A stretch of 64,000 bases of DNA from Aurantiochytrium sp. KH105 (Eukaryota > Sar > Bigyra > Thraustochytrida > Thraustochytriidae). The notes beneath the pieces are model-generated. The model did no database searches, was not told where the DNA came from, and saw only the letters and a list, made by a program, of their open reading frames with translations. The stretch covers positions 124,001 to 188,000 of the forward strand of contig BGKB01000022.1 of NCBI GenBank assembly GCA_003116975.1, in the 5' to 3' direction. A program made the position numbers and the translations under genes. Below, piece by piece: positions 39,046-47,459 of this stretch. The stretch's first letter is position 1. Each line of letters opens with the position of its first letter.

Positions 39046-39299
39046 GCGTCGCCTCGCCTCGCCTCTCGCCTCCAGACGTCTCTGCGTTCGCGCACCGCGC
39101 TCCCGGCGCAGACGCGAAGCCGGCTCGCTCTGCAGTTTCCCCGGCCCTCCGCGCGGCGGCCGTCTCCGCGCGCTTGCGCCCGCTGGCCGCGCGAGTCCTC
39201 GCGGGTCTGGTCTCCGCGGTCTCGCTCTGCTCGCTCGCTCGCCCTGCTCGGGCGACTCGGCCTGGATCGCCGCGCGCTTTTCTCTCTTCCGGCGCCGCC

Positions 39300-39335
39300 A
39301 TAGCCGACTTGCGCGCGCCCGCGCAAGTCGGCTAT
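39300..39335. repeat. Perfect inverted repeat (16 bp arms, 4 nt loop)
   Basis: Arms 39300-39315 and 39320-39335 (ATAGCCGACTTGCGCG and its exact complement) are separated by CGCC. This is the most stable simple hairpin I noticed in non-coding DNA of the window. Confidence 0.9.
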
Positions 39336-39373
39336 CGGCCGCCGCAAGTGGGCTTCCGCGGCGACCTAACGAC

Positions 39374-39576
39374 CGGCCGGGCGAGCAGGCAGTCGTCGAT
39401 CGAGACCCGTCCCAGCGCAGCCAGCCCGAGCGAGCGCGGCCGCGCGCGGCTGACCGAGCTGGCCGCCACCGCGCNCGGCCGGGCGAGCAGGCAGTCGTCG
39501 ATCGAGACCCGTCCCAGCGCAGCCAGCCCGAGCGAGCGCGGCCGCGCGCGGCTGACCGAGCTGGCCGCCACCGCGC
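39374..39576. repeat. Exact 101 bp direct duplication flanking a single N
   Basis: Positions 39374-39474 and 39476-39576 are identical over 101 bp, with the window's only ambiguous base (N, 39475) exactly between them. This pattern is expected when two overlapping contig ends are joined through a nominal gap. Confidence 0.93.
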
Positions 39577-40001
39577 CGCGCCGCGCCGCGCCGCGCGAGC
39601 AGGCCGCGCGGCAGCCACCGCGCCGCAGGCCCTCGTGCGGGACACGGCAGCGCCGCAGGGCGCGGGACCCGGAGGGAGGCGAGGAGGGGAAAAACCTGCT
39701 CGAGCTGCTGCTTGAGCTGCTGCTGCTGCTCGAGCTGCTGCTGCTGCTTGAGCTGCTGCCGCCGCGCGAGGGGGAGAGGAATAGCGCAGAGCGAGGGCCC
39801 GCGGCTCGACTTGCTTGGCCGGGGACCGACGTGGCGAAGGGTCTGGCGTGCGAGACGCAGTGAAGATTCATTCTTCGTTCCAGTGACGCTTCGCTCGACG
39901 AGGACGACGACAATTACGACAACGTGGACAAAACGACTCTCTGGACAGCGGCAAAGAGGGAGAGAACGTCAAACACGCGAAATTAAAAAGAGATTGTCGG
40001 A

Positions 40002-41189
40002 ATGACCTCGCGACGGAAAAAGACGCGGAGTCGCTCCGGCGATAGCGACGCGGAAGAGGTCAATGTCGACGCGCTCGAGGCCCAAGATAAAGGCAAGCGC
40101 GTCCATGGAAGGAAAAGATCTGAAAAGAAGAAGGTCGAAGAAGAAGAGGAAGAAGAAGAGGAAGAGGAAGTAGTAGTTGAAGAAGAAAGCGATGCAGCAA
40201 GAGCATCAGGAGGAGGAGGAGAAGGAGCCTTAGGGACGGGCAAGTTCGCGAGACCGCGAGGTGCCGCGCCCACGGGCAAAGTTTGGGACTATTCGCGCGG
40301 CACGTGGATACCGCGGCCAAATTACGATCTCATTGAAACGGTAACCGATTTGCTGAAAACAATCCACGCAGATACAAAGCAAAAACGTCCTCGAGGTGCA
40401 GCGCCTACTGGCATGGTATGGAACTATGCGAGTGGAACTTGGACTGACGAACGCGAGTACGCCCAAGAGCTCCTCAAAGGCGGAGACGATTATGTAAATG
40501 CGCTTCGCGAGAAAGCGAAGCGTGCCAAAGCAGAGAGAGCCTCATCGGAGGCTCGGGGAAACGGTGACCCGAACAAACCAAAGCGCGGCAGGGGAAGACC
40601 TCGCTTGGTAGACGGCAAAGGTTCTTCCTCGACTTTAAAGAAAAAGTCTAAGAAAAGAGATCCAAAGCAGAGCCAAAATAAGAGGCCGCGTCCGCACGCA
40701 ACCAAGGGTGCGTCAAATTCAGCGCGAAAACCATCATCAAAGGTGCGAAGAGTGTGCACGGGTAAAAGGAATTCCAAAACGGCAAATCTCTTTCCTGTTG
40801 CTGGGGTCAACAATGGCACAGACCGTTTGTCTGGCATTACGCTCAGACATTTGACGCCGTCAGGATCAACGCTGGTCGATGAATTGCGCGAGGTGGAGGA
40901 TCGAATTTTGCTCGAGGAGCGCCTCTTTTTGGAAGGTGATCAACGTGTCTCGAGTGGCAATGTGGTACTGGGCTGGCCCGGTCTTGGAGCGCGCTTTGAC
41001 TCTTGGGCAAGAGTATATGGGCTGACGCCGAGCGGGCAAGGGTCTACCAAGCCCGCAAACGTGAATGCGGATCAAGTAGCATCAGCATTTTCTGCGCAGA
41101 ATGTGACAAATACTCACTTGAAAGAAGCCTTTGAACGAGGGAAGTCAGGGAAGTCAGGAGCTTCTTCATCTTCGTCTACTAAAGCCTGA
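40002..41189 (+). CDS. AT-hook protein with duplicated RPRGAAPTGxVW motif
   Basis: 395 residues. The N terminus is Lys/Arg/Ser-rich and followed by a run of Glu and Val. Two copies of a 20-25 residue motif follow: RPRGAAPTGKVWDYSRGTW at about 86 and RPRGAAPTGMVWNYASGTW at about 129. The motif (RPRGxAPxGxxW followed by GxW) resembles AT-hook-associated repeats found in algal and protist nuclear proteins. A classical AT-hook (KRGRGRPRLVDGK) follows at about 191, then a very basic region and a C-terminal segment with VVLGWPGLGARFDSWARVYG. It is probably a chromatin or DNA-binding protein. It shares its promoter region with the larger AT-hook protein. It converges on the SEC14-reticulon gene. Exact function is unknown. 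Confidence 0.75.
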   Translation: MTSRRKKTRSRSGDSDAEEVNVDALEAQDKGKRVHGRKRSEKKKVEEEEEEEEEEEVVVEEESDAARASGGGGEGALGTGKFARPRGAAPTGKVWDYSRGTWIPRPNYDLIETVTDLLKTIHADTKQKRPRGAAPTGMVWNYASGTWTDEREYAQELLKGGDDYVNALREKAKRAKAERASSEARGNGDPNKPKRGRGRPRLVDGKGSSSTLKKKSKKRDPKQSQNKRPRPHATKGASNSARKPSSKVRRVCTGKRNSKTANLFPVAGVNNGTDRLSGITLRHLTPSGSTLVDELREVEDRILLEERLFLEGDQRVSSGNVVLGWPGLGARFDSWARVYGLTPSGQGSTKPANVNADQVASAFSAQNVTNTHLKEAFERGKSGKSGASSSSSTKA

Positions 41190-41449
41190 TGGGGCCCGTC
41201 CATCGTATCTTTCTGTGCCCAGATCACAGAATGACAAAGCTTTTTTCTTTCCTTTCCCTTCCTTTTCTTTTCTTCGTTTTATCGATTGGAAGCAAGTAAG
41301 TTGTCGCGCACAGGGCAACGATGTTCATTTCTTCTCCAACCCCAACTTTCGAAAGTCGCAGACAAAGAAAATCTATCTTGATCATAAAAGAACCTAAACT
41401 GTATTCACTTGTTATTTGACATTGACCTGCCGATGATAGTCATGCATGT

Positions 41450-43564
41450 TCAGAATATAAGGACCTTGAGCATCGATGGAATGAAGAAGATAGCGATGAG
41501 AGCGCCGTGGGCGATAAATATTATGTCGACAAGATTGACGGAGAGGAGTGCAAATACAATGAAAGCACTGACCTTGACAAAGTCGTCATTTCTGCGCGAG
41601 TTCTGCATGGTCTGATCGAGAATGGACACGATCGAGCTAAAGCACTCCCCCATATCGAAAAGGACAGAAGCCCATGCCGCCGAGAGATCCGAAGAAAGTA
41701 AATACAGGCTGGGACAGAGACAACGCACAGCTTCGGAAGCCCAAATCGCGCTCCACACACCCCAAAATGCAAACGCGCTTAAAATGACAATGTCTGCAGA
41801 CAGGACGCGCAGCGTGCCGAGGATGAGGTGTGACGAAAACACAAAGGCAAAGGTCACAACATGGTCTTCCCACATGATCAGATCGATGGTCTTTCCTCGA
41901 AGTGGCCAAAGGCTATCGCTCGCCTCGGCAAGTGAGGGGAGCCGAGGGCTTGGCGAGAGGGTGGGCTCTTTTCGAGCTTGTTGTGCGCGGCCTGGCGAAA
42001 AGAGTTTCCACGAAGAGTGAAAAGAGTCCCCTGTTCGCGGCGAGGCGGTCACGAGCGACAGTAAACGTCGTATGCGCGGCGAGGAACAACCTTCGCTGGC
42101 ACTCGACTCGGCATCTTTCGCCTCCTCCTCCTCCTCCTCATCGTCGTCGTCGTCGTTGCCGCCGCCGCCGCCGTCGTCATCGCTGCCGTTGCCAACGTCA
42201 CGGCTTGACAGCCGTGACCCTTCAATCTTCTTAAAACCGAAACCCAGGCAACGCGTGTCGCGCATCTTTCTACATTCTTCTTCCTCACTGACTTTCTCAT
42301 TTTCATGGACAGAATCTGCAGGGTGTGAATTGCGCTCGTATTCTCGTAGGCAAGGATCAGAGCGTCGAAACGCATGCAGGGTGCTTGTTGCATGGCGACC
42401 AAAGTAGTCTCCGCCACTGGCACTACGATTGCGACGAGTGCAGTAGTCGCGAAAGTTGCAGGGCAGGAAAGCAAAACGTTGCATCTCTTTGTCCTGGACA
42501 AAGCCGTCAGGTAGCACGTAGGCGCGGTCGATGAGACTTGCTTTAGCCATTCCGCCAAGATCTTGCGGGATGCAGTGCAAGGGGATGCCAGATCGCTGGA
42601 AACGAGTCGCGGCCTTAACAGCGGACCCACCCGAGAGAAGCGTGATCTTTGGCAAGGTGTCGGGCTCTATCCAAGCGCGCACGGCGCGGAAGAGCGCCTT
42701 GACCACAACGGGGCAGTGCAAGAGGTAGAGGGCCTGAAGCGTGCTCGGATAGTGGCGAGCCCACATGTTGAAGATGGAGCCGAGGCCGTGATTAATAGCG
42801 GTACGAAAATCTTTCCAAGTGAGACCGGAGCAGTCGACCAGAACGACCTGTGCACAGCGTGCACCGATGCTGCGTGCGTGGGCAGCGAGGGCTTCTTGGT
42901 ACATGGCCATGAGCTCGAGGAGATCTGCCTTGTCAATGTCCCGGCAGGCAGTCTCCCAATCACATTCGGCCAGTCTTAGCACGAGAACGAGGTGGCCTTG
43001 GTCGTCAGTACCAAGGACACGCATGGGCCAGACTTTGTCTCGAAAGAGACGAATGGCAGGGAAGGGGCGTTCTAAGATGCGATCGATGCCGTTTTTGCGG
43101 CGCCAATGGACGCTGCGTGTGATGGCCTTTTTCACGAGCTTGACGCGTGCAGCAGCATCGGCCTCGTACATGGCGCCACGTACAAAGCGGAGGAACCAGT
43201 CCTCGGGCATGGTCTTGAGCGCCTCTCGCACGAGGGGATCCTCTTCACGAAGCTCAACTTTGGCCGTGAGCCAGACGATGTCCTCTTGCATGGTTAACGG
43301 GTCAACAAAGGGGGCCTTCTTGAGCTCGCTGCCCGCCGTCGTCGGCGCCGCGTCTCCTCTCCGCGGACGACCATCGTCGCCGTCCGCAGGGCGTCCGTCT
43401 TGCGCGTGGGCCCCCGGGCCTGTGTGCACGCGGTCCGTCCGGCCAGTCCCATGGTGCAGGCCGTCTTCTCCTTGGTTGACGGGGGCGGTGCTGGTGGGGC
43501 GGCCGGGGCCCTCGTCGTCGCCGCTCTGCCAGCCCGACCTGCGTCGCCGCGCCAGCCCGCGCAT
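41450..43564 (-). CDS. SEC14 (CRAL-TRIO) domain protein with C-terminal reticulon-like domain
   Basis: 704 residues. Residues 1-85 are Gly/Arg/Asp-rich and disordered. A CRAL-TRIO N domain plus SEC14 lipid-binding domain covers about 95-345: WPMRVLGTDDQGHLVLVLRL, VVLVDCSGLTWKDF, and the typical HYPSTLQALYLLHCPVVVKAL gate-helix region. A charged, Asp/Glu-rich linker (about 430-475) follows. The last 145 residues (about 557-702) have two long hydrophobic hairpins split by a hydrophilic loop of about 65 residues, beginning IDLIMWEDHVV and ending ALIAIFFIPSMLKVL. This is the layout and signature of a reticulon homology domain (DLxxW start, FxxP...Y/L-like end), which wedges into and curves ER tubules. 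SEC14 domains transfer or present phosphoinositides and other lipids. The fused arrangement suggests a lipid-handling protein tethered to curved ER. Confidence 0.8.
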   Translation of the reverse strand: MRGLARRRRSGWQSGDDEGPGRPTSTAPVNQGEDGLHHGTGRTDRVHTGPGAHAQDGRPADGDDGRPRRGDAAPTTAGSELKKAPFVDPLTMQEDIVWLTAKVELREEDPLVREALKTMPEDWFLRFVRGAMYEADAAARVKLVKKAITRSVHWRRKNGIDRILERPFPAIRLFRDKVWPMRVLGTDDQGHLVLVLRLAECDWETACRDIDKADLLELMAMYQEALAAHARSIGARCAQVVLVDCSGLTWKDFRTAINHGLGSIFNMWARHYPSTLQALYLLHCPVVVKALFRAVRAWIEPDTLPKITLLSGGSAVKAATRFQRSGIPLHCIPQDLGGMAKASLIDRAYVLPDGFVQDKEMQRFAFLPCNFRDYCTRRNRSASGGDYFGRHATSTLHAFRRSDPCLREYERNSHPADSVHENEKVSEEEECRKMRDTRCLGFGFKKIEGSRLSSRDVGNGSDDDGGGGGNDDDDDEEEEEEAKDAESSASEGCSSPRIRRLLSLVTASPRTGDSFHSSWKLFSPGRAQQARKEPTLSPSPRLPSLAEASDSLWPLRGKTIDLIMWEDHVVTFAFVFSSHLILGTLRVLSADIVILSAFAFWGVWSAIWASEAVRCLCPSLYLLSSDLSAAWASVLFDMGECFSSIVSILDQTMQNSRRNDDFVKVSAFIVFALLSVNLVDIIFIAHGALIAIFFIPSMLKVLIF

Positions 43565-43950
43565 GGGCCTCCGCGCCCGCGCAAGCGAGCGGTGTGCGCC
43601 AAGTGAATGGCGTTATGGAGTCGCACTCAGCCAGTGCTCGACAACACTTACTCGATTGGGTTCCTGGAGCTGCTCATCGTCTGCACTTCCACGTACGGTG
43701 TCCCTTCTTCTGCTTCGTGCTGGCCTGCGCTGGCTGGCGAGAAGACGATGTCGAAGGCCAGGACGTCGCTGCTGCTTTCTGTGCAGGTCTTCAGCGCGAG
43801 CGAGCAAGCGGGCGAGCGAGCGAGCGAGCGAGGCAGTGAAGCGACGGCGTGTGTCGCTCAACGGCACGCACCGCAGCACCCTCAACGAGCACGGCGCGCG
43901 GACTTTGAGGGCCCGACGAAACCTGTTCTGTCTGCCTGCTCGCTTCGTTT

Positions 43951-44006
43951 GCTCTGCGCTCTGCTCTGCTCTGCTCTGCTCTGCTCTGCTCTGCTCTGCT
44001 CTGCTC
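43951..44006. repeat. (GCTCT)n pentanucleotide tract
   Basis: About ten near-perfect GCTCT pentamers, followed within 20 bp by a GCATGCATGCATG run. Confidence 0.9.
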
Positions 44007-44193
44007 GCTGCGCTTGCATGCATGCATGTCGATCCTCCTGCATGGCGTCCGACCGCGATCGGTGCCAGCGCGTGCAGTGCGCCGGGGCTTGCTTGCTTGC
44101 TTGCTTGCTTGTTGCTTCTTGGCCGCAGCTGGACACATCTTCACATTATTTTCACTGTTAGACTGCCGAGCGCCCGCTTTGAGGACCGCACCC

Positions 44194-44229
<36 letters not shown>

Positions 44230-44295
44230 TCGCTTGGAGCGTGCGTGCGCAGGCGGCAGCGCGCGAGTGCGGTCTTCTCTGTTCGGCAGAGCGGC

Positions 44296-44325
44296 CAGCT
44301 CGAGCTCGAGCTCGAGCTCGAGCGA
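44296..44325. repeat. (GAGCTC)n palindromic hexamer tract
   Basis: Four to five GAGCTC units (equally CTCGAG), a self-complementary tract able to extrude as a hairpin. Confidence 0.85.
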
Positions 44326-44843
44326 GCGGGGCTGCCCAAAGAAATATTGGTACAAGGGCGAAGGATTAGGGGTCCCCGCTCGAAGCATTTCCCCACTTGC
44401 CAGCTGCTATAACCGACAGTAGCCGCTGGTGCAGAAAAGGAAAGAAAAAAGGAAGAGTGCAGCACGTGCCGTGGTAATGGTGCGCGCGCAGCGACCTGCT
44501 CTTGTACCAGGGCTGGCCGGCGAGGGCGACGAGCAAACAGCAACGACGCGCGGCGGGCCGCCGCTTGTTTGCGCGCTCGCCTGCCTACCTGCGTGCCTGC
44601 GTGCTTGCCTCGCGTCGCCGGGCGCCCGCCCCCCCCGCCTCGATCCCGCCTCGCCGCTCGTACACTTGCGCCGGCGGGCGGCGCGGCGCGGCCTTGCGAG
44701 GTGCAAAGCTGGGCCGACAATTAGCTTAGCTTGGCTTGCTTTCTCCCTTGCTTGACGGCCACGAGCTGCTGGTGCTGGTGCTGGTGCTGGCGCTGGAAAA
44801 GCAGAAGACGAAGGAGAAGCACAAGGCGAGGGAGGGGGACATC

Positions 44844-46214
44844 ATGGCGGGGAGCGTGCCTGCAGAGCTCGCGCGCCTGTACCTGGACGGGACGCAGCGC
44901 ATGCTGTGCGAACCTCCCGAGGGCGAGGCAGAGGCCGTATGGAACGCGACGCGCGAAACACTGCTCGAGGTGGTGCATGAGGACGACCTCAAGCGATACG
45001 ATGCAGAGTTCTACTGGCGATTTGTGCAAGGAAGCATGTTCGAGTCGACGCAGGAAAAACGCACCAAACTTGCGGTCGAGCGTCTGCGCAAAACGCTACG
45101 GTGGAGGAGCGAAAACGATGTGGACGAAGTGCTTGGCGCAAGCTTCCCCCATTTGGACGTTTTCAGGGAAACGCTATGGCCCGTGCGTCTACTGGGCACC
45201 GACGGGGACGGTCATGCCGTGATTCTGCTCCGACTTCGGGATTGCGACTGGAGAAAGGCAGCGAAAACGTTTTCGTCCAAGACGGAAATCCTGCGTTACA
45301 TGACCTTTATGCAGGAGTTTCACATGGAGCGGCTCAAGGCCATGCGTGTGTCTTCGCGGCAAGTCTGGATCTACGACGTTGGCGGACTCAGTATGAGCGA
45401 CTATAGACTTGCCTACTCGAACGGACTGAGTGCGCTGTTTGGCCTGTGGGCGAGCCATTATCCAGAGTCCATCCAGACTTTGTACGTGCTGAATGCTCCG
45501 TGGATCTTTCGCACAATCTTTGGACTTTTGAAGAGCATCATTGAGCCCGATACACTCGAAAAGGTCCGCATTTCATCAGATCCGCCCGCCAAGGTGGCCT
45601 CCATTTTGGCAGACGCTGGCGTGGCTACCGCGCTGCTGCCCGAGAGCATGTGCGGACAAGGTCTTGGTGGGTACCTGCTCCCAGACGCTGTGGTCACGGC
45701 CAAGGTCGAGGACGGAGAGGCCAGCGCGGGGCTATGTCGGGAGGAGGTTATGCAAATTCATTATAATGACCTCGAAGCTCTGGGCTTCGAGATACCAGTG
45801 GAACCCAAGGTAAGGGCCACTTCGACAATTTTCGACGAAGAAATTGACACCATGGCTGGGCTCGATCCCGATCTCGCAAGTTTTCACGAGTCCGTTGGAT
45901 CACCGGGGCACAGCAGCGACATGGACATTGTGGCGACCGTGGCGCAGCGTTTGGCGGCCGCGCGAGACTTTCTTGTGTCAAGCTTGGAGCATTTCCTCGC
46001 CGCTTTTCGCGAAGAGTCTGGCGAGGACCATCCTGGCGAGAACACTTCTGAGAGCGATGGTGCCGAGCCTACGCAGGCGCGTCGGCGCTCCCTGGCGAAG
46101 CGTCTCTCCCAGCGTTTGAGCGCTGCGCGACGCCGGCGCTCGTCCCGTCTGAGTCAGCAGCAGCAGCCCGTCGCGGAGGACGCGGTCGCGAGCGCCGCCT
46201 CGATGGGCGTTTGA
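44844..46214 (+). CDS. SEC14 (CRAL-TRIO) domain protein, paralogue of the SEC14-reticulon gene
   Basis: 456 residues from the first in-frame ATG. The first ~300 residues parallel the divergent neighbour: FYWRFVQGSMFES against FLRFVRGAMYEA, LWPVRLLGTDGDGHAVILLRL against VWPMRVLGTDDQGHLVLVLRL, and IIEPDTLEKV against WIEPDTLPKI. Spacing of motifs is conserved, so the two arose by duplication. The SEC14 domain covers about 95-290. The reticulon part is missing; the C terminus is instead Ser/Arg-rich and ends in a Gln/Ala-rich tail with no membrane span, so the protein should be soluble. It probably binds or transfers phospholipids; the ligand cannot be read from the sequence. Confidence 0.85.
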   Translation: MAGSVPAELARLYLDGTQRMLCEPPEGEAEAVWNATRETLLEVVHEDDLKRYDAEFYWRFVQGSMFESTQEKRTKLAVERLRKTLRWRSENDVDEVLGASFPHLDVFRETLWPVRLLGTDGDGHAVILLRLRDCDWRKAAKTFSSKTEILRYMTFMQEFHMERLKAMRVSSRQVWIYDVGGLSMSDYRLAYSNGLSALFGLWASHYPESIQTLYVLNAPWIFRTIFGLLKSIIEPDTLEKVRISSDPPAKVASILADAGVATALLPESMCGQGLGGYLLPDAVVTAKVEDGEASAGLCREEVMQIHYNDLEALGFEIPVEPKVRATSTIFDEEIDTMAGLDPDLASFHESVGSPGHSSDMDIVATVAQRLAAARDFLVSSLEHFLAAFREESGEDHPGENTSESDGAEPTQARRRSLAKRLSQRLSAARRRRSSRLSQQQQPVAEDAVASAASMGV

Positions 46215-46620
46215 GCACGTCGTGGGCTCCGAGACGCCAGGAATGTTTGTCGAAGAGACTCGTCCCGTCCAGCCTCACGGCTTTCCGGCGAGCGTGGTGG
46301 AACTGCTCCTTGTACTAGCTTTCGCAGGAGGCGCACGAGCGTCCAGCGAAGCGTGACTTCTATAGATGGATAAATAACTCACTCCTACCGTTTGTGACGA
46401 CTCGGATGCGCATGGCATGTCGAGCCAAGCTTTGGCCGGCGGCCGATGCAGAGCTTGGCAGATCCAGCGCCGCGCAAGAAGGCCTCCTGCCATGTCAGGA
46501 CCTACAACAACGATGTGTGTACTATGAGCCGAATCGCGCACGTGCGTCACTCACGGTCAGAGGCAGTCAAGGCAGGGGCCACTTTTTGCGGCCACGACTG
46601 CGGCAGCGGCCCGCTGTCGC

Positions 46621-46621
<1 letters not shown>

Positions 46622-46660
<39 letters not shown>

Positions 46661-46662
46661 TG
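46622..46662. repeat. (CAG)n trinucleotide tract
   Basis: Thirteen uninterrupted CAG units outside any supported gene. Confidence 0.92.
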
Positions 46663-47239
46663 GGAGGCTGGATAGGCTTGTCTCGAAACCATGCCTCCCT
46701 GGGCTGGGCTCCGCGCGCTGCCGAGACGACGGCCACGGCTTACTCTAGGCTGTGACTTTACTTTATACTAACATAAAAACTCGGCTTCCTTGCCCGCACG
46801 GCCTTGTCGATTCTCGAGGCGACCTCCTCCTCGTTGGCTGCTCTCGTGCGTGCTCTAACGCGACGCGACGCGACGCGACCGATTGCCGGCGTCGAGGACC
46901 TGGCCGCTATGCGCGGAGCGTGCGAGCGTGCAAGCGTGCAAGCGCGCAGGCATGCGGGAGGGAGGGAAGAGGTGCCAGCCAGCCTGCGAGAGAGGCGTTG
47001 GTGGCGAGGTCGCCTTCTACTACCGGTGACCGACATACTCGACTCGCACGGTAGATAGACAACGCGGAGCCTTGCCTCGAGAGCGTCAACAAGTTGCTAG
47101 ATAGGAGAAGAATCATTCCTTCTGCAGGGCAAGCAAGCAAGCAAGCACGCAAGCACGCACGCACGCAAGCGAAGCGGCCGCCAGAGCCCCATCGCCGGAG
47201 CCGCGCAGCAGAGGAGCGGAGAAATCCGCACGGCTCGGT

Positions 47240-47426
47240 CGGCTTGGCTAGGCTAGGCAAGGCTAGGTTTGGCCATAGTCTGCCGCCTGTGCCTGCGAAA
47301 GGCGGGAAAGTAGTCCTAGAAGTCGCGAGGCGTGGACCGGCAGCGGCGCGCGCGAGACCGAGGCGGCGGGAGGGACACGCGAGGCGCGGCGAGGCGAGGC
47401 GCGGCGAGGCGAGGCGAGGCGGGCCT
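47240..47426. repeat. GGCTA and GGCGA/GGCGC pentanucleotide tracts
   Basis: Pentamers GGCTA/GGCAA occur at 47240-47270; about nine GGCGA/GGCGC pentamers occur at 47380-47426, about 35 bp upstream of the next start codon. Confidence 0.8.
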
Positions 47427-47459
47427 GCCTGGGCTTGTGCGCAGCAGGGCGCGCGGAGA

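Larger units (their letters stand above)
39006..40001. promoter_or_regulatory. Divergent intergenic region between the two AT-hook genes
   Basis: 1 kb holding both promoters. It contains a GGCA repeat abutting the left start codon, a perfect 16 bp hairpin, a 101 bp direct duplication around a single N, and a GCTGCT/CTCGAG-rich stretch (39700-39765). The true length is uncertain because of the ambiguous base. Confidence 0.5.
43565..44843. promoter_or_regulatory. Divergent intergenic region between the two SEC14 genes
   Basis: 1.28 kb with no supported coding region; it holds both promoters and several simple repeats: GAGC (43800-43832), GCTCT pentamers, TTGC (44088-44113), GCAC (44197-44230), a GAGCTC/CTCGAG palindromic tract and GCTG-type repeats just before the right-hand gene. 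Confidence 0.5.
46215..47459. other. Intergenic region between SEC14 and unknown gene
   Basis: 1.2 kb in tandem (+/+) orientation. It holds a CAG repeat, GCGAC pentamers (46857-46881), GCAA/GCAC tetramers (47126-47172) and GGCTA/GGCGA pentamers. The downstream gene's frame is open through part of this region but has no ATG before 47460. Confidence 0.5.

Noticed and set aside
39006-39347. N-terminal extension of the large AT-hook protein
   Set aside because: It would translate a GGCA repeat and the hairpin region; the ATG at 39005 is a better start.
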